From Candidatus Leptofilum proximum (GTDB lineage: Bacteria > Chloroflexota > Anaerolineae > Promineifilales > Promineifilaceae), in contig JADJXK010000001.1 in the NCBI GenBank assembly GCA_016710325.1, positions 1,178,001 to 1,242,000 of the forward strand: a stretch of 64,000 nucleotides of DNA, written 5' to 3'. Below the pieces are notes generated by a model, which had not been told where the DNA came from, searched no databases, and worked only from the letters and a program-made list of their open reading frames with translations. Of this stretch, positions 8,092-17,182 are shown piece after piece (within the stretch, counting starts at the first letter, position 1; each line of letters opens with the position of its first letter). The position numbers and the translations under genes are program-made.

Positions 8092-9672
8092 CTATTGGTG
8101 CACCCGGCAGAAATCCGAGCCTTCCAAAGCACGGTTGCGGCATTGACGGCCGCTTTTGGTGGTAGCCTGGCATTGGTTCGGTTCGGGTGCGGCGGCGCCG
8201 TTTTGCCCCGCCGGTTCTGCCTCACCGGTAACGGCCGCTTCGGCGGCAGCCACGGCCTCTGCCTCAAGGGCCAGGTTCATCAAGGCGTCAAACTCCGCGT
8301 AAAACCCTTCCATGATAACGTCGGGATCAGGCACCAGGCCGACATCGGTGGCCACGCCCATGTGCACCCGGTTGGCGTAGCTGATGATGCTGATCCCCAG
8401 CGAGACGCGCCCAGACTGGGGCACCCAGAACATCAGCTCATCAATTTGCTGCCCGGCCAGGTAGAGCGGCATGGGGGGGCCAGGGACGTTGGTCATAACG
8501 GCCGTTGTTTTGGAGCCAAACAGGTTCACCAGCGTACCCTGCAGATCCTGCGGCGACATGCCCATCGCGCTTAAAATGCCCAGGGCTACCGGCGCTTCCT
8601 TGGAGTTTTTCAGGGCCAGCATTCGTTTGCGCACCTCGTGCAGCCGGTCGAGCGGATCGCCAATGCCTACGGGCAGCGAGAGGAAGACGATGCCAAACTT
8701 GTTGCCCAGCTGGCCCATCTCCGCTGGTGTGCGCAGGTTGACGGGAACGGCCGCACGGAAGTTCAACCCATCCACCGGCGCACCTTTGCTGAGCATGTAG
8801 CGGCGCAGCGCCCCCGTCATAGCCGAAACCAGCACGTCGTTGACAGTACCGCCGGTGGTGTTTTTGATCTTTTTAACGTCGGACAAGGGCAGCGGCCGGG
8901 ACCAGGCAGCCCGTTTGGCCACGCCAAGCTTGCCTTTAAACAAGGTTTTGGGGTCTGGTGAGCGCAGGAAAAGTCTCCCGGCGGCTACGGCCGTATCCGT
9001 TCCCTTCAAGGCCAGCTCCATAGCGTGAGCGGGGTTAACCAGCGCCTCCAGCCCTTCGGAAGCCATCTTGCTGGTGGTTACCCATACGGCGCCGATGGTT
9101 CTGGTTCCTTGTTCCACCAGGGCATTCAGCGACCCGCTCAGCCCATCTTCCTCTCCTTCGCCCTCTTCCGCCTGGAGCTCGCTGCCGGTGGGCGGTGGCA
9201 TACCGGGCATCATTTCGGTGAGCGAGAGCAGCACAAAAACCAGCGCCATGCCGTCGGCAATGCAGTGATGCAAACGGCACATCAGGGCACAGCCCTCGCC
9301 GTAATTCTCGATGAGGTGGAACTGCCACAGCGGCTTGCTGAAATCCAGCGGCGTGCTCATCAGGTCGCTGACCATTTCTTGCAGGGTGGCTTTATCGCCG
9401 GGGGAAGGCAGAGCCACCCGGTGCAGGTGGGCGTTCAGGTTAAAGGTGGGGTCCACTTCCCAGTAGGATTGGCCAAACGGCAGGCGTGACTGGACCACCC
9501 GCATGCGGAAGCGATCAAAGGTGAGCAGCTTGTGCTCGATGACCGCTTTGAGATGGTCAAAATCGATCATCTTTTTGAAGGTGATGATGCCCGATACCAT
9601 CATCAGGTTGGTGGGGTCTTCCATGCGCAGCCAGGCTGCATCGACGGTGGTTAAGGGGTGAGTCTTGGGCAT
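8092..9672 (-). CDS. Wax ester synthase / acyl-CoA:diacylglycerol acyltransferase (WS/DGAT)
   Basis: 526 residues. The N-terminal half is the condensation-type acyltransferase domain with the catalytic HHCIADG motif (His135, His136, Asp140), and the C-terminal half carries the DUF1298/WES C-terminal region (NVPGPPMPLYLAG). It should transfer acyl-CoA to a fatty alcohol or diacylglycerol, making storage wax ester or triacylglycerol. After an Ala/Glu-rich linker the last 28 residues hold a small Cys/His module (CQATTKSGRQC ... FCRVHQ) like those of DUF5763-type tails, which is unusual for this family. The start ATG has AAGGAGA seven bases upstream, and an ACGGCCGT octamer occupies the spacer. 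Which acceptor is used cannot be read from sequence. Confidence 0.9.
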   Translation of the reverse strand: MPKTHPLTTVDAAWLRMEDPTNLMMVSGIITFKKMIDFDHLKAVIEHKLLTFDRFRMRVVQSRLPFGQSYWEVDPTFNLNAHLHRVALPSPGDKATLQEMVSDLMSTPLDFSKPLWQFHLIENYGEGCALMCRLHHCIADGMALVFVLLSLTEMMPGMPPPTGSELQAEEGEGEEDGLSGSLNALVEQGTRTIGAVWVTTSKMASEGLEALVNPAHAMELALKGTDTAVAAGRLFLRSPDPKTLFKGKLGVAKRAAWSRPLPLSDVKKIKNTTGGTVNDVLVSAMTGALRRYMLSKGAPVDGLNFRAAVPVNLRTPAEMGQLGNKFGIVFLSLPVGIGDPLDRLHEVRKRMLALKNSKEAPVALGILSAMGMSPQDLQGTLVNLFGSKTTAVMTNVPGPPMPLYLAGQQIDELMFWVPQSGRVSLGISIISYANRVHMGVATDVGLVPDPDVIMEGFYAEFDALMNLALEAEAVAAAEAAVTGEAEPAGQNGAAAPEPNQCQATTKSGRQCRNRALEGSDFCRVHQ

Positions 9673-9745
9673 ACGGCCGTCTCCTTAAGTAGCCTTGCAA
9701 AAACGATGTGCTGTTTACTCTGGGTAACACAAAAGTACCCTTTCC

Positions 9746-9774
9746 AGTATAACGCAGCCAGAGAGAGCTGACCA
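9746..9774 (-). promoter_or_regulatory. Possible promoter of the WS/DGAT gene
   Basis: On the minus strand TGGTCA (9774-9769) and TATACT (9751-9746) are 17 bp apart, about 75 bp upstream of the acyltransferase start. The -35 matches consensus at four of six bases. The gap 9673-10004 holds this element, one ACGGCCGT octamer near 9784 and no convincing ORF. Confidence 0.35.
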
Positions 9775-10004
9775 TGTTTCGGGACGGCCGTAAAAACCGG
9801 AAATTTGAGCTTGAATCAAAACAAAACTGAAAAAAAACTCTGCGACGAATAAGGTCGCCGGGCGCAAAGCGCCGCGGCAACGACGTACCGGACTTTTGCC
9901 AGTGAGGTAACCGCAAACCAGCCGTGTATCAATCAACTGTAAATTAGGGTGAACCCAATCTGGTATCACTCAAGCAAATTTGACATTTGCAAGGAAACGA
10001 AAAT

Positions 10005-10664
10005 ATGGGACGTGTTCAACTGGCAGACAACAATGAAGCAGCCATTGAATCAGAATCGCTCGGAAAAAAGATTGAAATGATTATTCAGGGTTTACCACCA
10101 CATGAAGTCACCCTCATTGAGATTGTGGAGATCGTAGGCGCGGACAGTCTTCTGCTGCTTACCGTCTTTCTCTCGCTCGTATTTATTGTGCCGATATCGA
10201 TCCCCGGCGTAAGCACCGTTTTTGGCTCCGGGATCATTCTCATTGGCATCACCCGGTTGTTTAACAGAAAACCCTGGTTACCTAAAGCCATTGGGGCCCG
10301 CAAATTGTCATCAGAAAAGCTCCGCGAAGGTTTCAAACGGGCCCTCGTGTGGTTCAACAAGTTGGAAAAGATCAGCCGTCCCCACCGCCTGACTCAATTA
10401 ACGGCCGATGGTCTGGTAACTGTCATGAACAACCTGTCATTTATTTTTGCAGGTCTGCTGCTGATGGCCCCATTCGGCTTTATTCCCTTCAGCAATACCT
10501 TCCCGGCACTGGCTCTCATTTTTCTTTCTGTTGGGATGATGGAGCGGGACGGCCGTTTCATTTTGTATGGCTATGTTTCAAACGCTGCCACCGTGATTTA
10601 TTTTGCCGCGTTGGTTGCGGCTGGTGCTTTCTCGGTCCAGGAGTTTTTCCACTTCCTAAACTAA
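10005..10664 (+). CDS. ExoD family membrane protein (exopolysaccharide synthesis, PF06055)
   Basis: 219 residues with the ExoD pattern: a short cytosolic N-terminus (GKKIEMIIQGLPPHEVTLIEI), a hydrophobic pair (SLLLLTVFLSLVFIVPISIPG), a basic loop, and two or three further membrane segments in the C-terminal half. ExoD proteins were named from a rhizobial mutant affected in exopolysaccharide production and alkali sensitivity; their molecular activity is not established. The ATG at 10005 is preferred over an in-frame TTG at 9987 because AAGGAAA lies seven bases before it. It converges with the oxidoreductase gene downstream, 40 bp apart, with no clear terminator. Confidence 0.85.
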   Translation: MGRVQLADNNEAAIESESLGKKIEMIIQGLPPHEVTLIEIVEIVGADSLLLLTVFLSLVFIVPISIPGVSTVFGSGIILIGITRLFNRKPWLPKAIGARKLSSEKLREGFKRALVWFNKLEKISRPHRLTQLTADGLVTVMNNLSFIFAGLLLMAPFGFIPFSNTFPALALIFLSVGMMERDGRFILYGYVSNAATVIYFAALVAAGAFSVQEFFHFLN

Positions 10665-10704
10665 TTGCTGCCAGTCGTCTCGCCGACCTCAAACTCCCTG
10701 CAGC

Positions 10705-11736
10705 TTAGCCGAGCGGTAAGGGCGACTGCCAGATGGCGCTGGTGGTGTTGACGTGAATGCGGGTGACCCACTTCACCCAATCGTAGCCGCGCAGCTGGGG
10801 CGCCACCAGCCGCAGCGGGGCTCCATGCCCATGCGCCAGCGGGACCCCGGCCGCGTGAGTGGCCAGCAGGAAGTGATCACAGTCGGCCAGGGCAAAGCGC
10901 CGCTTGTAGTGCGAAACCGCCTCGATGGTGACGCTGACGGCCGTATCCAACACGCCTGCCTCGTCCAACAGCTGCTTGAGTGGAACACCCTGCCACACCT
11001 GGGTGGTGTACCAGCCGCTGGTGCAGTCCAGCAGCACCTCCTGCTCCACCGTAGGCCGGACCAGCAGCTCGCTGTAGCTGAGGGATAACGGCCGGGCCAC
11101 GGCACCATCCACAAGCAGCTGCCACTCTTCCTTGTTCACCAGATCGGGATAGTCAAAAATCCAGCTGACGGAGGGGAACTGCCCGGTAAAACTGCCCCGT
11201 TCGTACGACCCGGTAAAGCGCCGTTTAGCCCCTTCCAGGCCAACGGCCGTTTTGCCCACATCGCTAAACCGCCACAAAAGTGCGCCGATCAGGGAGGAAA
11301 CGGCCGTGCCCAAAAACAGACGCCGGTCCAGGGTGCCTTTCACTTTGAAAATGAACTTCATGCGCCGCACGTGCCACACCAGCAGCAGCATCACCGGCAC
11401 GGCCACGTAAATGTGCAGGCTCACCAGGCTAAACCCGCCAAGGTGAATCGGGCCGTTAAACGTCCACAGCAGCCCCATCAGCACCGTAACCAGCAGCAAA
11501 ATCAGCATGACGCTAAAAGCCACACGCCCGCGCGTCCACTTTTTCTTGCGGATAAAAGCATCCAGAATGACCCGGCTCTTCCAGACAAACAGCACAATCA
11601 GAGCATAGGCGGCAATACCGTGGACCCACAAGCGCCAGGCGGCATCCTCGTGCCCATTCACCAGCCCCAGGTAACCGGAAACTGTCAGGGTAACCAGGAT
11701 GATCAGCAACGCTACGTTTGACCAGGGGAACTTCAC
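10705..11736 (-). CDS. Membrane-anchored molybdopterin-dependent oxidoreductase (sulfite-oxidase fold)
   Basis: The N-terminal third has four hydrophobic segments with well-placed His residues, resembling a small cytochrome-b-like membrane domain. The C-terminal part (from about residue 190) is an oxidoreductase molybdopterin-binding domain (PF00174) with the putative Mo-ligand Cys in VLLDCTSGW and the PLRLVAPQLRGYDWVKWV segment typical of the family. Fusion of the two suggests electron exchange with quinone or a membrane cytochrome, as in MsrP/MsrQ-like systems, but the substrate is unknown. The GTG at 11736 is chosen because AAGGAAGT precedes it by six bases; an ATG eight codons upstream (11760) has no ribosome site. 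Confidence 0.8.
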   Translation of the reverse strand: MKFPWSNVALLIILVTLTVSGYLGLVNGHEDAAWRLWVHGIAAYALIVLFVWKSRVILDAFIRKKKWTRGRVAFSVMLILLLVTVLMGLLWTFNGPIHLGGFSLVSLHIYVAVPVMLLLVWHVRRMKFIFKVKGTLDRRLFLGTAVSSLIGALLWRFSDVGKTAVGLEGAKRRFTGSYERGSFTGQFPSVSWIFDYPDLVNKEEWQLLVDGAVARPLSLSYSELLVRPTVEQEVLLDCTSGWYTTQVWQGVPLKQLLDEAGVLDTAVSVTIEAVSHYKRRFALADCDHFLLATHAAGVPLAHGHGAPLRLVAPQLRGYDWVKWVTRIHVNTTSAIWQSPLPLG

Positions 11737-11884
11737 GTGTTTACTTCCTTGCTGCTGCATAAATGTTGTACGCAGGCAGCATACGGCCGTCTATCCTCTA
11801 GTTTAAGGCCATTTTTTACTTCACTCAGATTTCGTTACAAATCGTTTATATTTCAGCAGTTGAATCAGCCCATATACGCGAGAG

Positions 11885-11915
11885 CATATATAATACTAGT
11901 AATATATGATATAAT
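11885..11915 (+). promoter_or_regulatory. AT-rich dyad and -10 element upstream of padR
   Basis: CATATAT at 11885-11891 and ATATATG at 11902-11908 form an inverted repeat around ACTAGT, and TATAAT follows at 11910-11915, about 53 bp before the PadR gene. PadR proteins bind AT-rich dyads of this kind and often control their own gene, so autoregulation is likely. No good -35 is visible. Confidence 0.45.
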
Positions 11916-11968
11916 AGGGATTTGTGCCTGCTTGTCAAGAGGCAAAATAGATTCCAACTGGAGAACTC

Positions 11969-12520
11969 ATGTCGCTTGAATATGCCATTCTTGGTTTCCT
12001 GACTTTAGCCCCTATGAGCGGGTACGATTTAAAGACCCGCCATTTTGATGGATCGGTGGCGCACTTTTGGCCGGCCAACCAGGCCCAGATTTACCGCACA
12101 TTGGATCGGTTAGAGAGCGCCGGGCTGGTGACCGGCGAGTGGGAAGTGCAAACGGAACGGCCGAATCGCAAGAGCTATACCATTACCACGGAAGGGGTCG
12201 CCGCTTTAAAAGCCTGGCTGGCCGAGTCACGCCCGCTGCCCAAAGAGCGCCTGCCGTTTCTGGTGCAGCTTTATTTTGCCCGTCATTTGTCTCGTGATGA
12301 ACTACTGTCACTGCTTCAGGCCCAGCGGCAGCTGCATGTGGACCGGCTGAAGGAGTACCAGGCGATTGGCTTCCCGCCCTTTGATGATCCCGTCATGGCT
12401 CGCCAGGTTATCTTCGGCAAATATACCCTTGACTTTGGGCTGCGGTATGAGCAGATGCAAATTGAGTGGCTGGATGCCGTGATGGCTCAGGCAGAAACGC
12501 TAAGCTGGCCAGACGATTGA
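11969..12520 (+). CDS. PadR family transcriptional regulator
   Basis: 183 residues. The N-terminal 85 residues form the PadR winged helix (LEYAILGFLTLAPMSGYDLK, then QIYRTLDRLESAGLV and a wing ending in YTITTEGVAALKAWL). The C-terminal half is the helical Vir_act_alpha_C dimerisation and effector region. Such proteins are usually repressors released by phenolics or hydrophobic drugs. TGGAG precedes the ATG. The EamA-type transporter gene starts 80 bp downstream on the same strand and is the obvious candidate target, together with padR itself through the dyad at 11885-11908. Confidence 0.88.
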   Translation: MSLEYAILGFLTLAPMSGYDLKTRHFDGSVAHFWPANQAQIYRTLDRLESAGLVTGEWEVQTERPNRKSYTITTEGVAALKAWLAESRPLPKERLPFLVQLYFARHLSRDELLSLLQAQRQLHVDRLKEYQAIGFPPFDDPVMARQVIFGKYTLDFGLRYEQMQIEWLDAVMAQAETLSWPDD

Positions 12521-12600
12521 TCCTGGGATTGGGGGCGGCTGCGGCTACTGGTGGTCATTTGGGGTGGTAATGTCGGCCGTCCTTGCTCTACAATTGCGCG

Positions 12601-13560
12601 ATGTCTACCCTTACACACAACGAAACCGCCAGCCGGGGCTACGTGGTTGCCCTGGCCAGCGCGGCAATTTTGTCTACCACGGCCGTTTTTATCCGTTACC
12701 TCACCGAAACGTACCACATTCCGCCGCTGCTGCTGGCCTTCTGGCGCAGCTTTTTTGTGGTGTTGACCCTGCTGCTGGCTCTGGGACTTTCGCACCCGGC
12801 GCTGCTGCGTTTGCCGCGCCGCCAGCTGCCTTACCTGGTGGGTTATGGCCTGCTGTTTACCGTGTTTAACGGGCTGTGGACCCTATCTGTGGCGCTGAAC
12901 GGCGCGGCCGTGGCCACGGTGCTGGTCTACAGCTCAGCGGCGTTTACGGCGCTGCTGGCGCGCTGGCTGCTCAAGGAATCGCTGGGGGCCGTAAAGGTGG
13001 TGGCAATTGTGCTGTGCCTGGCGGGCTGTGTGCTAGTCGCCGATGCGCTGGATCCCGCTGCCTGGGATCGCAACCTGATGGGCATTCTCACCGGCACGCT
13101 GGCCGGGTTGGGTTACGCCATCTACAGCCTGATGGGGCGCTCGGCGGCGCAGCGTGGACTGAACCCGTGGACGACCCTGCTGTACATGTTTGGTTTTGCC
13201 ACGCTCTTTTTCCTGGTGCTGAATTTGATGCCAGGAGAGATGGTACTGGGCACGGCCATTTCCCCCGCCGACATCTTCTGGTTTGGCAACGCCTGGGCCG
13301 GTTGGGGTGTGGTGATTTTGCTGGCGGCCGGTCCCACCGTAGCGGGCTTTGGCCTGTACAACACCAGCCTGGGACTGCTGCCCTCCAGCGTGGCCAACCT
13401 CATTTTGACGACCGAGCCGGTGTTTACGGCCGTACTCGCCTACTTCTTGCTTGGGGAGCAGCTGTCTGGTTTGCAGATTGCGGGCAGCTTATTGATTTTA
13501 GGGGGGGTCCTGTTCTTGCGGCTGCGCGGCGGGCGGCGGGGGCGAACGGCCGTTACCTGA
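12601..13560 (+). CDS. EamA/DMT family transporter
   Basis: About 319 residues with ten hydrophobic segments arranged as two EamA repeats (about 15-145 and 155-295), the second containing GPTVAGFGLYNTSL and the closing TTEPVFTAVLAYFLLGE signature. Members export amino acids, nucleosides or toxic compounds across the inner membrane; substrate cannot be told. No ribosome site precedes the ATG, but TACAAT at 12589-12594 sits so close to it that a leaderless transcript is possible; a TTG start at 12583 is the alternative. Lies downstream of padR on the same strand. Confidence 0.85.
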   Translation: MSTLTHNETASRGYVVALASAAILSTTAVFIRYLTETYHIPPLLLAFWRSFFVVLTLLLALGLSHPALLRLPRRQLPYLVGYGLLFTVFNGLWTLSVALNGAAVATVLVYSSAAFTALLARWLLKESLGAVKVVAIVLCLAGCVLVADALDPAAWDRNLMGILTGTLAGLGYAIYSLMGRSAAQRGLNPWTTLLYMFGFATLFFLVLNLMPGEMVLGTAISPADIFWFGNAWAGWGVVILLAAGPTVAGFGLYNTSLGLLPSSVANLILTTEPVFTAVLAYFLLGEQLSGLQIAGSLLILGGVLFLRLRGGRRGRTAVT

Positions 13561-13653
13561 CAAAGTAGGAACCTTGCATTCTCCCCGCGCCGCAGCTTTC
13601 TGGACAACCAGCCCTCATCTGCCCTATCATTCAGGAAAGTAAACACACAAAGG

Positions 13654-15258
13654 ATGGCAGCTATGAAACGATGGAATGGTTGGGGCGATACGGCCGTAGA
13701 CTACCCCCTCCCCGAAAAAGCAGGCGGCTTCCTCATTGACCTCGTGGGCGAACCCACGCCGCCGCAAGATGCCACCCTGGCCGACGTTCTGGCCACGGTG
13801 CCCGGCAGCCGCCTGCCCGACCATCCCCTCATCCAGAAGGATGCCGAAACGCGGCTCAAACACGCCCGCGGCCAGAGCTTCCCCGACTGGGTGGCCCTGC
13901 GCAGCGGCTGTATCAACACCTTTCCAGATGGCGTTGCCTTCCCCCAAACCGAAGCCGACGTGCACACCTTGCTCCAGTTCGCCCGCAGCCACGACATCAA
14001 GCTCATTCCTTACGGTGGCGGCACGTCCGTGGTGGGCCACATCAACCCGGAGCCGGGCGATCGGCCCGTGCTCACCGTCAATTTGCAGCGGCTCAGCCGC
14101 CTGACGGGGCTGGACAGCACCAGCCAGCTGGCCACCTTTGGCGCGGGCGTGGCCGGGCCAGAAATGGAAGCGCAGCTGCGCGCCAAAGGGTACACGCTGG
14201 GCCACTACCCGCAGTCGTTTGAATATTCTACGCTGGGCGGCTGGGTGGCCACCCGCTCCAGCGGGCAGCAATCGCGCGGCTACGGCCGTATCGAAGACTT
14301 GTTTGCTGGTGGCAAGCTGCTGGCCCCGGCTGGTGAGCTGCTCATGCCGCCGCTGCCCGCCTCCGCCGCCGGACCCGACTTGCGCCAGCTGGTGCTTGGC
14401 TCCGAGGGTCGATTGGGCATCATCACCGAAGCCACGGTGCGCATCTCGCCGCTGCCAGAGCGGGAGTCGTTTAACGCGGTCTTCTTTCCCAGTTTTGAGG
14501 CGGGCAAAACGGCCGTACGCCAGATACTCCAGGCCAATTTACCCCTCTCCATGCTGCGCCTGAGCACCGGTGTAGAAACGGAAACCACGCTCAAGCTGGC
14601 CGGGCACGAGATGCTCATCGGCACGCTGGAGCGGCTGCTGAGCATTCGCGGCGTGGATGAAGGCAAGGCGATGCTGCTGATGGGCTTTAGCGGCAACCGG
14701 CACGTGGTCAACACGGCGCGCAGCGAGGCGGTGGATCTGGCCAAAGCGCAGGGCGGCATTCACGTGGGGCAGCAGTTTGGCAGCCAGTGGCAGAAGGGGC
14801 GTTTCCGCACGCCGTACCTGCGCAATGCGCTGTGGGAGATTGGCTATGGGGTGGATACGCTGGAAACGGCCGTTACCTGGAACCAGGTAGACGCCACCCT
14901 GCACGACATCGAAACCAGCCTCAAAGCGGCGATGACCAGTTTTGACGAGCGGCTGCACGTCTTTACCCACCTGTCGCACATGTACGCCACCGGGTGCAGC
15001 ATCTACACCACCTACCTCTTCCGCCTGGCCGCTGACCCGGATGAAAATTTGGCCCGATGGACCGCCATGAAAACGGCCGCCAGCGAAGCCATCGTGCGGC
15101 ACGGCGGCACCATCAGCCACCAGCACGGCGTGGGCCGCGATCACCAACCCTACCTGGCCGCCGAAAAAGGCGAACTGGGCATCGCCACGTTGGAAGCCCT
15201 GGCCCGGCAGTTTGATCCGGTGGGGGTGATGAATCCGGGGGTGTTGGTGAGGGGGTGA
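13654..15258 (+). CDS. FAD-binding oxidase, alkyldihydroxyacetonephosphate synthase-like
   Basis: 534 residues. An FAD_binding_4 domain (about 90-270; PYGGGTSVVGH binds the FAD pyrophosphate, and EYSTLGGWVATRSSGQQSRG is close to eukaryotic AGPS) is followed by an FAD-oxidase C domain with the HQHGVGRDH motif near residue 490, where AGPS has its conserved His cluster. AGPS replaces the acyl group of acyl-DHAP with a fatty alcohol to start ether lipid synthesis. The neighbour, glycerol-3-phosphate dehydrogenase, supplies DHAP, which supports this role, but related D-lactate/glycolate oxidases cannot be excluded. A second ATG at 13663 has the better ribosome site (AAAGG). Rich in ACGGCCGT octamers. 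Confidence 0.75.
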   Translation: MAAMKRWNGWGDTAVDYPLPEKAGGFLIDLVGEPTPPQDATLADVLATVPGSRLPDHPLIQKDAETRLKHARGQSFPDWVALRSGCINTFPDGVAFPQTEADVHTLLQFARSHDIKLIPYGGGTSVVGHINPEPGDRPVLTVNLQRLSRLTGLDSTSQLATFGAGVAGPEMEAQLRAKGYTLGHYPQSFEYSTLGGWVATRSSGQQSRGYGRIEDLFAGGKLLAPAGELLMPPLPASAAGPDLRQLVLGSEGRLGIITEATVRISPLPERESFNAVFFPSFEAGKTAVRQILQANLPLSMLRLSTGVETETTLKLAGHEMLIGTLERLLSIRGVDEGKAMLLMGFSGNRHVVNTARSEAVDLAKAQGGIHVGQQFGSQWQKGRFRTPYLRNALWEIGYGVDTLETAVTWNQVDATLHDIETSLKAAMTSFDERLHVFTHLSHMYATGCSIYTTYLFRLAADPDENLARWTAMKTAASEAIVRHGGTISHQHGVGRDHQPYLAAEKGELGIATLEALARQFDPVGVMNPGVLVRG

Positions 15259-15348
15259 GGGGGTGACAAGGTGACAGGGAGACAAGGTGAGGGGGTGAAG
15301 GGGTGAAGGGGTGAATTACCCAGTTACCAAATTACTCAATTACAAACT
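15253..15348. repeat. GGGGGTGA tandem words followed by a CAATTAC-type repeat
   Basis: Directly after (and including) the stop codon of the AGPS-like gene, GGGGGTGA or GGGGTGA recurs about seven times, interrupted by ACAAGGTGACAGGGAG. It runs into GTTACCAAATTACTCAATTAC, a word set also seen at 57211-57246. No ORF is present. It probably arose by spread of short intergenic repeats. Confidence 0.6.
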
Positions 15349-15408
15349 GGCTTACTGGCAGACTGGCATATGGGTAGCTTTCCGCCGTGAGAAACGGCGG
15401 TTACGGGA

Positions 15409-17172
15409 ATGGCTTTTATGTGGACAAACAATTGGCGTGAAGAGATTTGGCGGAATTTGGACCAGCCGTGGGACATTGTGGTGGTGGGCGGCGGGATTAC
15501 GGGCGCGGGCATTTTGCGCGAGGCGACGCGGCTGGGATTGAAAACCCTGCTGGTGGAGCAGCGCGACTTTGCCTTTGGCACCTCCAGCCGCAGCTCCAAG
15601 CTGGTGCATGGCGGGCTGCGCTACCTGAAGCAGGGCAAAATTGGGCTGACGCAGGCCAGCGTGCAGGAGCGGCAAAAGCTGCAAGAATCGGCCCCTGGGC
15701 TGGTGGACCCGCTGGGCTTTTTGCTGGCCAACGAAAAAGGCAGCGGCCAGCGGCGGGAAAAGTGGCTCATCCAGGCCGGGCTTTCCTTTTACGATCTGGT
15801 GGCGCTGCAGTGGAGCCACCGCTACTACAGCCCGCAGGACGTCTGGATGCTGGCGCCACGCCTGAACGTGCAGGATCTGGCCGGAGCGTTCCACTATTTT
15901 GACGCCCAGACAGACGATGCCCGGCTGGTGCTGCGCCTTTTGCGCGAGGCGGTGGCGGCAGGCGGTACGGCCGTTAACTACGTCACCGCCACGGACCTGG
16001 TTCGCCAAGATGGGCAAGTAGTCGGGGTGCAGCTGCAGGACGAGACGACGGGGACCACAACGGCCGTTCGCGCCAAAATCGTCATCAGCGCCACCGGGGC
16101 GTGGGCTGATGAACTGCGGCAAAAGGTAGACCAGGCGCCCCGGCTGCGACCGCTGCGCGGCAGCCACCTCATTTTCCCCCATTGGCGCTTCCCGCTGGCC
16201 CAGGCCGTCTCGTTTAACCACCCGCTAGACGGCCGTTTTGTCTTCATCTTTCCCTGGGATGGTGTCACCCTGGTGGGCACCACCGATGTGGACCACAGCG
16301 ACAGCCTGGACGAAGAACCGCACATCACCCCCGGCGAAGTGGCCTACCTGATGGCCGCTGTGGAGGCGCGCTACCCCTCGCTGGCCCTGACGTTGGATGA
16401 CGTGCTGGCCACTTTTGCTGGGGTGCGCCCGGTGATCAACACCGGCAAAACAGACCCCTCGGCCGAATCGCGCGATCACGTGGTGTGGCTGGAAAATGGC
16501 CTGCTTACCGTGACGGGCGGCAAGCTCACCACCTTCCGCCTCATTGCCCTGGATGCCCTCAAAGCCGCCCGCCTGGTGCTGCCCGACATGCCCAAAATTG
16601 ATGAAGATGCTCCGGCGCTGAACGAGGTAACGGAAGATTTGCCGGGCGTCTTGCCGGAAACCGTGCGGCGGCGGCTCATCGGCCGATATGGGGTGGATGC
16701 GGCGGCGCTGGTAGCCGCGGCCCAACCGGGCGAGTTGGCGGCTATCCCCAACACCAACGTACTCTGGGCGGAGCTGCGCTGGGCCGCCCGCAGCGAAGGC
16801 GTGGTGCACCTGGACGATTTGCTGCTGCGACGGGTGCGGCTGGGGCTGCTGCTGCCAGCAGGTGGTGCGGCGGTTAAGGAACGCATCCAGGCAATTTGCC
16901 AGGCGGAACTGGGCTGGGACGAGGCGCATTGGAATGCAGAATGGAACTTGTACCAAAAACGCTGGGAAGCCAACTACAGCCTGCCCCCGCGCGACGTCAT
17001 TCCAGACTGGCGCACGATGCTGTATAAGCCGGAAACAACGCCTGTGTTGGTAGAAAAACGGGGGAGGGGTCGAACGGCCGTAGCCACAGGATTGTTGGGA
17101 ACGGCCGTTGCCCTCATTTTACTTTACCTAAGTCTTCGCAAACGCGCAGACAGTCTGCGCAAACGCGCCTGA
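15409..17172 (+). CDS. glpD: Glycerol-3-phosphate dehydrogenase, FAD-dependent, with C-terminal membrane tail
   Basis: 587 residues. The N-terminal Rossmann motif (IVVVGGGITGAG, about residue 25) and the SSRSSKLVHGGLRYL substrate-FAD segment are diagnostic of aerobic GlpD; the C-terminal DAO_C domain follows from about residue 400. It oxidises sn-glycerol-3-phosphate to DHAP and passes electrons to quinone. The last 35 residues are unusual: a hydrophobic helix (VATGLLGTAVALILLYL) then two copies of LRKRA produced by a short DNA duplication at 17128-17168. Normal GlpD is a peripheral membrane protein, so this one appears tail-anchored. It follows the AGPS-like gene by 150 bp and links to the glp/dha cluster at 49-56 kb. 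Confidence 0.92.
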   Translation: MAFMWTNNWREEIWRNLDQPWDIVVVGGGITGAGILREATRLGLKTLLVEQRDFAFGTSSRSSKLVHGGLRYLKQGKIGLTQASVQERQKLQESAPGLVDPLGFLLANEKGSGQRREKWLIQAGLSFYDLVALQWSHRYYSPQDVWMLAPRLNVQDLAGAFHYFDAQTDDARLVLRLLREAVAAGGTAVNYVTATDLVRQDGQVVGVQLQDETTGTTTAVRAKIVISATGAWADELRQKVDQAPRLRPLRGSHLIFPHWRFPLAQAVSFNHPLDGRFVFIFPWDGVTLVGTTDVDHSDSLDEEPHITPGEVAYLMAAVEARYPSLALTLDDVLATFAGVRPVINTGKTDPSAESRDHVVWLENGLLTVTGGKLTTFRLIALDALKAARLVLPDMPKIDEDAPALNEVTEDLPGVLPETVRRRLIGRYGVDAAALVAAAQPGELAAIPNTNVLWAELRWAARSEGVVHLDDLLLRRVRLGLLLPAGGAAVKERIQAICQAELGWDEAHWNAEWNLYQKRWEANYSLPPRDVIPDWRTMLYKPETTPVLVEKRGRGRTAVATGLLGTAVALILLYLSLRKRADSLRKRA

Positions 17173-17182
17173 CGTCGCTATG

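Noticed and set aside
8077..8574. Plus-strand frames opposite the WS/DGAT gene
   Set aside because: They overlap a firmly identified enzyme and carry no domain or start signal.
15253..15320. Tandem GGGGGTGA words considered as a CRISPR array
   Set aside because: Units are under 10 bp with no unique spacers of regular length and no cas genes; simple intergenic repeats.
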